The position numbers and the translations under genes are program-made. Under the pieces are notes generated by a model, which did no database searches, had not been told where the DNA came from, and saw nothing but the letters and a program-made list of their open reading frames with translations. 64,000 nt of DNA from Purpureocillium takamizusanense (lineage: Eukaryota; Ascomycota; Sordariomycetes; Hypocreales; Ophiocordycipitaceae). Where the stretch lies: assembly GCF_022605165.1 (NCBI RefSeq), contig NC_063077.1:434001-498000 (forward strand). The letters are read 5' to 3'. Position 1 is the first letter of the stretch. Every line of letters begins with the position of its first letter. This document shows, piece by piece, positions 23,798 to 34,027 of the stretch.

Positions 23798-24153
23798 GTT
23801 GCCTTGCCCTGCCCTGCCCTGCCTCGTCTTGCCGCCGTCGCCGCCGTGCCCACCCCCGTGGTTCCGTCGGTCTGCCCTCCCGCCCAGCAGCTGGCTTGCT
23901 GGCTTGCTCGCCCGCCTGCCCGCTCCCACTCCCACGCACTCTCTCTGTCCTCTCGCGGTCCCCGTCCCTCTCCTTTCTCCTCTGCCCATAAATACCTGCC
24001 CTCCCATCGCCCGTTTCCTTCCCATTCCTCCCACGGCCCTGTTGTAAGATAGGACAGCTTCCCAGACGCCCAATTGCTGTCACCCGCACCCGTTAGTGCC
24101 GTCACCACCACCTACACGCTTCCCCCCCCCCACCGGCCCACAGTCACATAGCC

Positions 24154-24958
24154 ATGTCTTCCCGCAAGAGAAAGCAGGAAGAGGAAGAGGAGGAAGAGCT
24201 GGTCTCCCTCCCCGAAGACGACGATGGTGAGGAGGAAGAGGAGTGAGTCCAATCCCCCGTTTCCCCCCCAAACAACAAACACCATCGCCCACGTGTCGCC
24301 CGCCTCGTTGGGCGATGCGCGGGTTTTGTCGCCGAGCGCAATGTATGGGGACGCGCCAGCAGCTGCCGGCGCATCCATTGACTCGATCGATGGCTTGCCA
24401 TGCGCCCAAAAATCCAACGACTGGGGCCCCACGCTGACGACACCCCCGCCCTCTAGGTACATCTCCACTGGTGACGAGGAAGACGATGTTGAGGAGGACG
24501 AAGAGGAGGAGGATGAGGAGGGTGATGAAGAGGACGAAGAGGAAGACGGCGGCGACGGGGAGGAGGCCAACGGCGACGATGCCGGTGAGAAGCCCAAGAA
24601 CGGCGTCAAGGGTACGTGCCTGCTCCTGTTTCGTGCCAATGAGCTGAGCAGCTTGCAATGGCATCGCATCGCATCGCATCGCGCCGCATTTGCTAACATG
24701 CTTGGCTTTGTTGTTGCAGACCACGTCTCGAAACCACCCGCCAAGAAGCAAAAGACAACCGACGCCTCTACCGAGGAGGTCACCAACGGTGATGCCGTCG
24801 CCAACGACGCCGAGGACGCCGAGGAAGACGGCGCGGCAGATGAGGACGCCGCTGTTACCACCAAGGATGCCCCCGCGGCACCCGTCAAGGCGACGGAGAA
24901 GACCGTCGAGGCCGAGCCCGAGGCTGTTGCGGCGGGCGGCGATGACGACGAGGAGTAA
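24154..24958 (+). CDS. Short, very acidic nuclear-type protein, unknown function
   Basis: Three exons (24154-24242, 24457-24611, 24720-24958) separated by introns of 214 and 108 nt with good signals: GTGAGT...CTAG with CTGAC, and GTACGT...GCAG with CTAAC. The product is 160 residues. It starts with a basic cluster (SSRKRKQ), then long Glu/Asp runs, a Lys patch (KPPAKKQK) that could be a nuclear localisation signal, and another Glu/Asp/Ala tail. The composition resembles histone-chaperone or nucleolar acidic proteins, but no domain is recognisable. The stop TAA overlaps a strong GTAAGT donor at 24955, so an alternative longer C-terminus is possible (see findings). Confidence 0.72.
24661..24680 (+). 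repeat. (GCATC)4 inside intron 2 of the acidic-protein gene
   Basis: Four perfect GCATC units on the sense strand, about 40 bases before the acceptor. The same pentamer, also in sense orientation, occurs in the GPN1 intron at 62228-62252. Confidence 0.9.
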
Positions 24959-26058
24959 GTCATGGGGCAGAAGGGCTGCTCTGGGGGGACGGCTGACGAG
25001 GGTGCGGCGTGCGTGCTTGCAGTCGCTCTGTGTCGCGTCCCGACCTCGATGTGTCGCGGCGCGGCGGCGAGGCGCATCATCTTGCGTGTCATGTGCGCGC
25101 GCGCAATTCGAGAGAGAGAGAGAGAGAAAGAGCGCGCTGGAGGAAGGGCCCGTCACGTCTGCAGCGCACACGGGCTCCCATCCCATCCCATCTCTACCAG
25201 CTCAGTAGTCGGCCACGCTGGCAGCGAGCCCGAGCCAGAGCCCGCGCCCGCGCCCGAGCCCGTCAACGTCAAATCTATTCCATCCATCTACGTGCCCTTG
25301 GCCTGCCCTTCTCTCACTGTGTACTGAAGCGGTGATGGTGCCTTCCATCCATCTATTTGCCTGGGCGCTCTGCTGTGATTGCCCTGACGTGATGGGTGAG
25401 TGTGCTGTTACAAACAATCGAGCTGGGCTGCGTTGTGACCCATGCGGTGGAGCGCATCGAACAAACAAAAGAAGTAGTGGTACTAGCTAGCTACGTACAC
25501 AATCTTGGTGAGCGAGCGGGACCCTGGGGGTTTATCAGTGGACGAATGGATGGGTATGGATGGATGGATGGATGGATGACTTGATCGAGGGATTACGGAT
25601 GATGGGATGGCTGGCTGGCTGGCTGGCTTGCGGATGGATCGTGGGGGGGGGAGTCAGGTCCAAGGTCCAGGTCCCTCACGAACTTAAGCCAAGCTCGCGG
25701 ATCAGCATGGTGGGCGCTCCTTTGATTCGCCGAATGTGTCGTGCGTCTCTGCGCCCGCCTGCATCTCTACCGTCTGCCTGCATCCATCCATTCATTCATT
25801 CTCCTCCGCTGCTGGGCAAGCTGGTGCTGCTGCTTGGGGTGCCAGAGTGGTGGTGCTCGGCGTCGATCTGCCGCCGCAAATCCCCATCCCGTCTGTCTAC
25901 CCATACGTTCAATCGCCCCATCCGTCCATTGATCCATTCGTTCACTCGTGCGGTCCACTGTCTCTCTCTGCCCTTCCCCCTCCCCTCGCCTCATCGCCAC
26001 CTCCCACCTCCCACCTCCCGCCGCTACCGCCGCCGCCGCCGTGGCCGCAGCAGCAGCA
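24959..26058. other. Convergent 3' intergenic region
   Basis: Between the acidic-protein stop codon and the end of the frameshifted GNAT gene. It carries a possible extra 3' exon of the acidic gene (intron 24955-25022), (GGAT)n at about 25556-25578 and a (GGCT)n tract at about 25611-25629. No separate gene seen. Confidence 0.5.
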
Positions 26059-27403
26059 TCATGTCCATTCACCGCCGCCGGCCCTGGTGGGCTGACCGCG
26101 GGGGTGTTGTGTGAGCGAGTGAGCGAGCGATGGCTCTCGCTCTTCGCGGTGCAGCTTCCAGATGCGCGCAAACGGGACCAGGCCCAGGCGCCGCGCGACG
26201 GCCTGCGAGGCGGCGTTGTCGGCGGACGTGCTGTAGAAGAGCGTAGTGGTACTGCTGCTGCTTCCGCTGTTGCTGTTGCTAGTACCGCTACCATAACCTC
26301 CGCTGGTGCCGCTGGATATGCTACTACCAATGTTACTGACGCAATGCTCCTTGTCCTCCTTCTTCTCCCCCTCCTGTTGTTGTAGTTGTTGTAGTTGTGC
26401 CTGTTGGTGTTGTTGTTCTTCTTCTTCTTGTTGCCGCTGCTCCTGCCGCATAAACGTAGACGCCCAGGCCGCCACCACGGGCGGGCGCGATACCCTGCCC
26501 GCGATGCGAGGGGCGCGTCCATATACCGGCCTCGGCGGCGGAGGGGGTGCGGCGCGCGCAGAAGCAGATGGAGACGGGGGCGGCGGCGACGGGAACGGGG
26601 ACCCTCTCGCCCGCTGCCGCCGTCGCCGCCGCTTCCTCGTCACCCTGGCCCCCATCCCCGTCGTCGTCGCCGCCGCCGCCGCCGCCTTCATCCCCGCCGC
26701 CCGTGGTGACGGCGACGACGGCCATGGCCCACGGCCCGAGCACGCCGGCCAGCAGCTCCGCCCACTCGCCGGGCCCCCAGTTGTCCGGGCGGGCGAGGCG
26801 CGGCGGCGGGCCAGCAGCAGGAGCAGCAGGACCCGGAGTGGTATCAGCTACTACCACTACGCCGTTGGCGCCGTCGTCGTCATCGTCGTCGTCGTCGGCG
26901 GAGGTGACGAGGCGGACACCGTGGGGGAGGGGCCACTCCGAGCGCGCTGCGGCGGCGGAGAAGAAGGAGGGCGGGAAGACGTAGCTCGGTCCGTGTGCGA
27001 GACAGCGCTCGGAAAGGCCGAGGGCGAGACGCAGCTGCGTGATGGACGCGGGAGGCTTCTCAGCATCAGCATTAGCATCATCGGCTGGCCTTGGATGCGG
27101 GCGATGCGCGGGCGAGGGCCGGGCGTGGGGGACCTCCTCTTGGAGGTAGTCGTCGCCGTCGCCGACGGACAAGGAGGAGGAGGAGAGGAGAGGACGAGGG
27201 GGAGAGATGGGGAGAGCGCGAGAAAGGACGCCGAGGGCGGGAAAGCAGTGAGGGCGTGGCCGGCGACGACGGCTTGCACGGCGTGGAGGTCGAGTGCGAG
27301 GAGGGCGGGAGGGGAGACGGAGCGGTCGAGGCCGAAGATGGCGTCGACTTCGGCCTCGAGGAGGAGTGCGGCGTCGGTATCGGCGGGGGGGCGTGGTGGC
27401 CAT
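26059..27403 (-). pseudogene. GNAT-family N-acetyltransferase with at least three frame changes
   Basis: Fungal GNAT-like protein encoded in pieces in different frames. From 27403, the ATG is followed by a run of seven C; only if one C is ignored does the frame give a sensible N-terminus (EAEVDAIFGLD..., HAVQAVVAGHAL). Near 27150-27200, in CTC repeats, the likely frame switches to one reading LGLSERCLAHGPSYVFPPS, RPDNWGPGEWAELLAGVLGP and the acetyl-CoA loop EAGIWTRPSHRGQGIAPA. At 26479-26485, in a G/C run, it must shift again to continue VVAAWASTFMRQ and then LFYSTSADNAASQAVARRLG. No GT/AG intron explains any of the shifts. This is either a decayed gene or homopolymer errors in the assembly. 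Long Gly, Asp, Thr and Gln runs interrupt the fold. Confidence 0.6.
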
Positions 27404-28091
27404 GGGGGGGGGGGGTAAGTGAGTGAGTGAGGCTATCGTGACAGTCTATGTCACCCTTTGGGTGGGTGCAACGAGTGGGTTGAAGGGAGTGAGGAGGGGC
27501 CTTGGTCTTTCTCTCGTTCACGGCAAGTTGCGGTCTATGGTCATTCTGAGGAGAAGAGATAGAGAGAGAGGGAGAGAGCCACACGCCCGTTGAGGCGTTC
27601 TTGTAAGTGCACGCTTATTACTGGAATATCTATTCCTGGTGTCGAGGAATTCCATGCATACATACACGAGTCACGACGATTGGAGGCGTACCTGGCGGCA
27701 TCGCCTACACGGCGGTTGACTCTTCGGTAAGTCACACGCCGAGAGCGGGGAGGGGAACCGGTCGGAGATGCCGGCCGCGGCAGGGTCGCATCGGCGTCGG
27801 GCGGGCTGCCGGGCGAGTGACGTCTTACACGCAGCCGTCGTATCATACATACCTACCTTCATAAAGAGCCGGAAGGGCGGGGGGCCGGCGTGCCAACCGC
27901 GCCCTGCGCCGCCGTGATCGATCCCTGCCCACACTGCCTCCTACATTCGTACATACCACTCAGCGGCATCATCAACCGACATAGTATCAGGTTAGTCTTT
28001 AGGGACGAGACTCATCCCCGGTCCCGCGACTAGGACCGACGACAAGAGAGTAACCCAAGAAAAATAATAAAAGTTGAAAACGCAGCATCGA
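27404..28091. other. Divergent intergenic region
   Basis: Starts with twelve G (27404-27415) directly before the GNAT ATG on the minus strand. The rest holds no ORF I can support. It is the presumed promoter of the VOC gene. Confidence 0.6.
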
Positions 28092-28676
28092 ATGGCAACA
28101 TCCACCACGTCCAGTCCCGGGGGCCGCGGCCCCCTCGCCGCCGTCCGGGACATCGACCACCTGGTGCTCACCTGCGCCGACGTCTCCGCGACGCTGGCCT
28201 GGTACACGACGCACCTGGGCATGGAGGCGACGAGCTTCACCTCCGAGGCGGACGACCGGCCGTCGGTGACGCGACACGCCCTGCGCTTCGCCTCGGGCAC
28301 CCGCAAGATCAACCTGCACCAGCGGGGGCGCGAGTTCGAGCCCAAGGCCGCCACCGCCCTGCCCGGCACCGCGGACCTGTGCTTCGTCGTCGACGACGCC
28401 GTGGACCTGGCCGCCGCGGCGCGCGGCTTCGAGGACGCGGGCGTCACGGTGCTGGAGGGGGGTGCCGTGGTGGGCAGGACGGGGGCGAGGGGGGGGAGGA
28501 TCAGGAGCGTCTATGTGCGGGACCCGGATGGGAACTTGATTGAGTATGTGGATGATGATTTGGCTCTCTCTCGACTCCCTCCCTACTTCCCACTCTCTGC
28601 CTGTGCAAGAGAACTTGACGATGGATGTCCTGTGGCTAACACACCAGCGGCCAGGCTGTCTCAGTACGTCGAGTAG
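28092..28676 (+). CDS. VOC-family protein (glyoxalase/bleomycin-resistance fold)
   Basis: Small metal-dependent enzyme of the vicinal oxygen chelate superfamily. Exons 28092-28543 and 28655-28676 flank a 111-nt intron (donor GTATGT, branch CTAAC, acceptor CCAG) and give 157 residues, one VOC module pair. Likely metal ligands are His in IDHLVLT, His in KINLHQ and Glu in DPDGNLIEL. The first half has the AWYTTHLGMEA helix typical of glyoxalase-like proteins. The short second exon restores the normal family ending (NLIELSQYVE). Because the intron is a multiple of three and stop-free, its retention would instead insert 37 residues. The substrate is unknown. Confidence 0.85.
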   Translation: MATSTTSSPGGRGPLAAVRDIDHLVLTCADVSATLAWYTTHLGMEATSFTSEADDRPSVTRHALRFASGTRKINLHQRGREFEPKAATALPGTADLCFVVDDAVDLAAAARGFEDAGVTVLEGGAVVGRTGARGGRIRSVYVRDPDGNLIEYVDDDLALSRLPPYFPLSACARELDDGCPVANTPAARLSQYVE

Positions 28677-29544
28677 TGACGTGGGGGACTTACACCAGAG
28701 TCCATATGTCACGGGTCGATTGCCGGAAGAGTTGTGCCGCTATGAGAAGAGTCTGTCCTCTACTGAACCGTAAACGTCTTGCGCCGAGTGCGAGGAACGC
28801 AAAGCTACGCCACTCTTCGTAGGTAGCCGTCATATCATGGGCAGGCAATGCACGTTGTCCACGCAGAGCCCGGCTCGCAGACTAGATAGACCACAACATA
28901 CGCAGTACAGAACAAAGAAAAGCATCAATCTCAAGGTGCCACCACTCACACTACTCCATCTCGAAACCCATGTCTCCGCTTCTAGCCACGATCCATTTCA
29001 ACCGCCGGACGTCAACATGCGCGGCAGGCGAGGAGCGCCCGGTGCCAGACGCCACCGTTGTGGTCTGGTCCATCCCTTCGGAACGGGCGCGGGGATCGAG
29101 GCGAGGCGTGTGGCTGGGGCCCGCCGTCGCAGGTAGCGATTTTCTTCTTTCGGTCTTTTGACGACGGCGCTGTCAGTCTGGCTCCCCTCGCCGTGGGTGT
29201 GGCGGCTCGCAGTGCTTGTTGGGCTGACGAGACGGCGCAAAGTTAATCGCCCGTCGCCCGTGATGGAATCCTCAGCTCTGATGCCCGGCCAACTCTTCTG
29301 GAGTGAGAGAATGTGGCGAGTGGCCATGGGCAGCTGGAAAAGTGAAAAGGGCTGCGCGAGAAGAAAGAACAAGCTCCAACATATATGTATGCATTTGATT
29401 GTCGATTTTCCGGCCGGCAGTTTGGTCCAGGTCGTCGCATATCGGGCGTCCGTCACCACAACATTAAGCAAACACACTTACACGACCCAAGCCCAAGGAC
29501 TCTATATCGTAGTATATTACGTACTTTATAGACGACAGGCCACC
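28677..29544. other. Tandem intergenic region
   Basis: Between two plus-strand genes. Nothing recognisable on either strand. An open frame runs from 29158 into the next gene, but it contains no protein-like sequence and probably represents its leader. Confidence 0.6.
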
Positions 29545-30408
29545 ATGTCGCGCCCCCTCGACTTCTACGACCGCGTCGCCATCGCCACCATCGTCGTCTT
29601 CTCCCTGTACCTCATCGGCGGCGTGTGGCTCTGCGTCAAGCACGGCTTCCACAAGTCGTCGGGCTGGCGCTTCCTCATCATCCTCGCCCTCGCCCGGCTC
29701 ATCGGCTCGAGCCTGCGCCTCGCGACCATCAACGACCCGACCAACGACAGCCTCTACGTCGGGTGGTTGGTGCTCAACGGGCTGGGGTTCGGCCCGCTCG
29801 TCGCCATGCTGATGGGCCTGTTGACGCGCGTCTTCGAGGGCATCTCCGAGACCCGTAGCGGCGGCGGGTTTGTCTTCCGGGTGGCGTACCAAAAGCCCGT
29901 CGAGCTGCTCATGCTGACGGGCCTGATCCTCGTCATCGTCGGCGGCACGCAGTCGACCTTTTCCACCGTCGGCGAAGCGCCCAAGGTCGACTACGCGGCG
30001 CTGACGGTCGCGGGCATCGCCATCTTCGTCGCCGTCACGGGCATCCTGCTGCTCGAAGAGGCCCTCGCGGCGGCGAGCTGGGCGTGCGTGCCGCGCGGGG
30101 AGCGCCGCATCGTTGCCACCGTGGGTGCGACGCTGCCGTTCGTCGTCGTGCGCCTCGTGTACGCGTGCCTCGAGGTCTTTGGCGACGTGACGCCCACGCG
30201 CGGCATGTACGTCGGCATGTTTGTCGTCATGGAGATGGTCGTCGTCTTGATGTGCGAGGTGCTGGGCTTCACGCTCGGTAAGCGCCCGCCGTCTACGCAG
30301 GGAAGCCGGTGGCCGCGCGGGATGTCTAGCCTGGGCCGGCCAGATATGGAGCACCATCGGGAGGGGCAGGTGCGTGACGAGCCGCGGAAGCTGTTTTCGC
30401 GGTTCTGA
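29545..30408 (+). CDS. Seven-span fungal membrane protein (DUF7702-like)
   Basis: Single-exon protein of 287 residues with about seven hydrophobic segments separated by short loops (first span VAIATIVVFSLYLIGGVWL). The short N-terminus, the LARLIGSSLRLATI segment after span 2, the Glu in the last span (MVVVLMCEVLGFTLG) and the basic C-terminal tail fit a family of uncharacterised fungal integral membrane proteins that I associate with DUF7702; the assignment is from memory of the pattern. The ATG at 29545 is preceded by CACC and sits just before the first span; the longer in-frame extension from 29158 is not protein-like. Function unknown; it probably lies in the plasma or an internal membrane. 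Confidence 0.85.
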   Translation: MSRPLDFYDRVAIATIVVFSLYLIGGVWLCVKHGFHKSSGWRFLIILALARLIGSSLRLATINDPTNDSLYVGWLVLNGLGFGPLVAMLMGLLTRVFEGISETRSGGGFVFRVAYQKPVELLMLTGLILVIVGGTQSTFSTVGEAPKVDYAALTVAGIAIFVAVTGILLLEEALAAASWACVPRGERRIVATVGATLPFVVVRLVYACLEVFGDVTPTRGMYVGMFVVMEMVVVLMCEVLGFTLGKRPPSTQGSRWPRGMSSLGRPDMEHHREGQVRDEPRKLFSRF

Positions 30409-30559
30409 GGGGTGAGACTGAAAAGAAACATCGTCAAACTCCGCAGTATATGTACCATTGATGTTGGCGTTGTTGTAGGACAGACAAGTCGGAAGCAGCT
30501 AGGAATGACTAGTTACCTGTGCCTTCAATCTATGCCAATTGGACTCTGTTGATAACAGT

Positions 30560-32085
30560 TCAAGTCATGACCTTCAATATCAGCGTCACTGCGGCGTCGT
30601 CCCGGCTTTCCGGAACAACCAACGCCCTCGTCTTGAGCTCTTCCATTTTGAGCTTGACAAAATCGTCCATCACAGATAGCTCTTCGCTCCCCAGGAGACC
30701 AAGTCTGGCACGATGGTCGCCGTCCTCATTGGGCCCGTAGTGGCTTTGATCGATATATCTCCAGAATATAAAGTCAAAGGCCCAGCTGTTTCTGGACGCG
30801 TAGTTGACCAACCAAGACTGATCCTCCCACCTCCTTCGCATTCTCTGCGACAAAGAGACGCCACCAGGGCATCCAAGCAGAGAACTCCGGGCGCCCAACA
30901 ACTTCTCCTCGCGTTCTAGAGCACCCAAAAAGGTTTCAAATCGAGGCCTGCATGCTTCTATCCAGCTACTATACCCGTCGGGCCAGTACTCTGGGCTTTT
31001 GAGCAGTAGCCACCACGGCGGATCGAACGAAAACTGTGCCGGGGCAGCGTAGGCGAATTCCCAGTCTATGACACCGACCACTCGAAGCTTTTCATCTATC
31101 AAAACATTTGACGGACGCAAATCCTCGGAATACAGGAGGAAGCCGGTGCCCGAAGTCTCATCATTGGGATCATCCACCTCGACATAGAGTCGACCGCTCG
31201 TTGCCGCACGTTGAAATAGTCGACGAGCGACAAACTTGTCTCTCGCGTCATCCTCGTCCAAGATGGTATCGTTGCGCTGAAATGTTGCCTGCATCATGTG
31301 CATATCGGCCATTGCGGTATACCACTCCTTGGACGTGGAGTACGGCTGTGACGGCAGCCACGTCGGGGGCACGCTTGCGAACTCAACCAAGGAGTTCATA
31401 TTTTGAATGAGGGGCCGGCCTGCAACAGAAATGTCACCATGCTCGTCCTGGAGCAACGATCCAATTCGTGGAAATGATAGCATAGATAGTTGTAGCATAA
31501 TGTTTGCCATCTGCCCGTAGAGAAGCTCGAGGATAGGCTCGCTGATATTGCTGTTTAGAATATGGGACTCGTCAGGCTGGAGGAGAGGATCGTTCAGAGC
31601 GTCCGACATGGTCCTTTCGTGCTCGATGTAATCCATGATAATAAAAGGGCCAAGGCCAGTGGGGTTCTCTGCCCCTGTTCCATGATGGTAGATATGCGGC
31701 ACTGGTATCGTGGTGTTTGCGGCGACGTAACGCATGGTAGCCACCTCGTAGCCGACCTTTTCGTCGGGGAACTTGACAGCACCTGCCTAGGCGTCAGCGA
31801 GAGCTGGGTTTCACGGTAAGAAGATGAAATGCCTTTGTGGGGTATTCTCATCACAGCCGACGAGCCGTCCTTGTATTGCAGCCGGAAGATGATATTGTAT
31901 CCGCCCCTGATCGGCCTGTGGAGCTCCAGAGGATCACCTGGTCTGTATTTCAGAATCAGAATGCCGATGGCACGATACGTTTCGGCGTTGTGTAGAGCCC
32001 GCTCCCAAGCGTCGACCTGCTCGTCGCTTTTTTCCCAAGCAAGGTCATCCTTCAGCATGCGGACGTATCGAAGTTTGAGGGGCAT
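30560..32085 (-). CDS. APH-type phosphotransferase (fungal protein-kinase-like)
   Basis: Member of the aminoglycoside-phosphotransferase-like kinase fold, which is widespread in fungi with unknown substrates. Exons 31833-32085 and 30560-31782 join to 491 residues. The family N-terminus is present (MPLKLRYVRMLKDDLAW), then PIRGGYNIIFRLQY with the glycine loop, DGSSAVMRIPHKG, AVKFPDEKVGYEVATMRY, the catalytic loop EDLRPSNVLID and the metal-binding IDWEF. The 50-nt intron at 31783-31832 restores the expected order but has a GC donor (GCATTT) with a CTGAC branch point. The only GT alternative would leave an intron of about 32 nt. The gene is convergent with the seven-span protein, 151 bases away. 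Confidence 0.82.
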
Positions 32086-34027
32086 CGTCTTTCGCGACCA
32101 ACGAGCGGTGACTGACACAATCGCTGCCAATGGTGGTGTGTCAAAGCCGACGTTTGAGCACTGACGCTTGGTAACAAGCCGATGGTGGCCACCGGACCGA
32201 TGTGCGAATTCTGCAGTCGTATTTTGCAGCACTTTGCGCACGGCAAGCTTGGGTAGATAATTTCCTCTACGAAGTACAGTACTGCGATGCAAGTCACAGA
32301 CCTAAGGGACTCCGGCCATGTGATGGAGTGTTGCCTTCAGAGTCGGAAGTTTCGTGGTGGCGTTGGGGCCTGCCGATTGCATCAGCGGGGCCTTCCGCGT
32401 CACGCAGGTCTAGCTGGTCTGCAGCATCCGTGCTGGGGGCTGATCCAACACAGCATTGCGTGCCCTCGAGATGGTGTATGCCTTGCCAATGCTGCTTGTG
32501 GATGGTGACAGAGTTGTACCCTCCCCAGGAAAACCACGGATCTTAGGATATGGCCTCACCACAGAGTATGATTGAAGCAGGATATTCTCCTATGCGTAAT
32601 CATCATTACTCAGCCCTTCAGGATATCTGTTGGAGTTTGGTGCATGATGGAAACGAAGACTCGCTCCCGGGACTGACCACATCAATCACCGACGCCTCTT
32701 TAGCTTAAATCCCCTTCATGTTTCGACTCAAAGAGGCCCGGGGCATAGTTACCTGGCTAACCACGACGGACATTTACTATGATCCTACACCCGGTTAATC
32801 GACACCGAACCTTGGGTGCCCGAACCGTGGGGTGGCTTGGCATGTATTAACAATCAGTGCAGTCTTCTAAAGCTGGAAACTCGACAAGCGACCGGTGAAA
32901 GCTGGTGGGTCAAACAAAGGCGTCAGTATCCCCCTCCTCCCCTTGTCATCTCTGCCGCTGTGGGTCCGGCTGGGAATCTCGTTGAGGCAACGGGAAGATT
33001 GAACCTCCAGCCTCTCCCGCCGGCCACTCTCCGTACTATTTCGGTCGATGCAAAGTTCCGTCCGCCACACGTACGCGACCAGCAATGAGCAGGTCAGGTG
33101 GCTATGGGCCAGACGGTGCGTGCATGCCCGCCCCCCGCGCCGCACTATCGATATCGGATGAACGCTTCGCCTCTACGCTGTTAAGAATCGTCTAACAGAG
33201 ACTCGACAGAGTCATCGTTAAGGACAGCTTTACCGTGCACGCCGTGTCTAGATGAGGACCACATTTGCGATCTCTTGGTAGCTCTCAGATGCATCAACTG
33301 ACATCGAATACTAATGCTGACCTGGACAGCACGCATTGCAGTGTTGGCGGAAGGGAGGGGGGTTGGGTGTTGGTTCCCAGGTCAAGCGCGTTACCGCCCC
33401 CCCCGTTCTTCCCAGGCAACCAGGGCAAATCAGCTTGAGTGGTGGCTGTAGCTTGCAGGAATCCTCCGACCGCCCTGATCCTCGAAAGATCCGAGCAGCA
33501 AGGCTCACCCCAACTCGGCTGGCATATGATCATCATTGATGGCTGACGAAGTTTCACGCAACGCTACTCCGCAATACTGCAACACTGCCTTAGAGAACCG
33601 AGAATTTCCGGTTCAGCTAAATACCATGTGCCCACCTCGGACTGCCTCACATCGCAATGCCTCTCGTTTTGCGCCAACTCCGTGTGGGCCCATGTTTCAA
33701 CCGACCTGAAAGCCCGAAGCACAGGTCAACAGCAGACCATTTTCTGTGCCCCAATCATCTGAGCTTGACAAGGAATTCCCCTACGCATTTGACCATTCAG
33801 AACACAATTTTGCAGTAATGCCGGAAAACAAGACAGCCGCTGATCGGGTCACAAGTGAGTATCAGTTGAATCTCATCTGCTTTCACCGTCGTGACGATGC
33901 GACCATTTATTGACTACTGGGAGACCACTCGAGACAGACAATCACGGGCCAGTGGACTAACACCAACGACACGATATCTCCTTGCCCTGAGGCAGCATAC
34001 CTCTGCGGCAATGATAAAGACGATCTA
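32086..34027. other. Intergenic region with a possible upstream exon
   Basis: Divergent space between the APH gene and the DUF3176 gene, more AT-rich than most of the window. The only item I can support is a possible first exon of the next gene at 33818-33854 (described there). No RNA gene seen. Confidence 0.5.

Larger units (their letters stand above)
13604..24153. other. 10.5 kb block with no recognisable gene
   Basis: Lies between two divergently transcribed genes. Many ORFs of 60-330 codons cross it on both strands, but none shows a known motif, a plausible amino-acid composition or a convincing splice chain. It contains several microsatellites (listed separately), CCTGC runs at about 16031-16053, copies of the TACCTAGG-type motif at 16544-16582, 19741-19752 and 21241-21268, a somewhat more AT-rich patch at about 19.0-20.5 kb, and a long pyrimidine-rich plus strand at 23.0-24.1 kb leading into the next gene. 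Confidence 0.6.

Noticed and set aside
29158..29544. In-frame 129-codon extension upstream of the seven-span protein
   Set aside because: The extension is not protein-like and would place a long random segment before the first membrane span; the CACCATG at 29541 is the better start.
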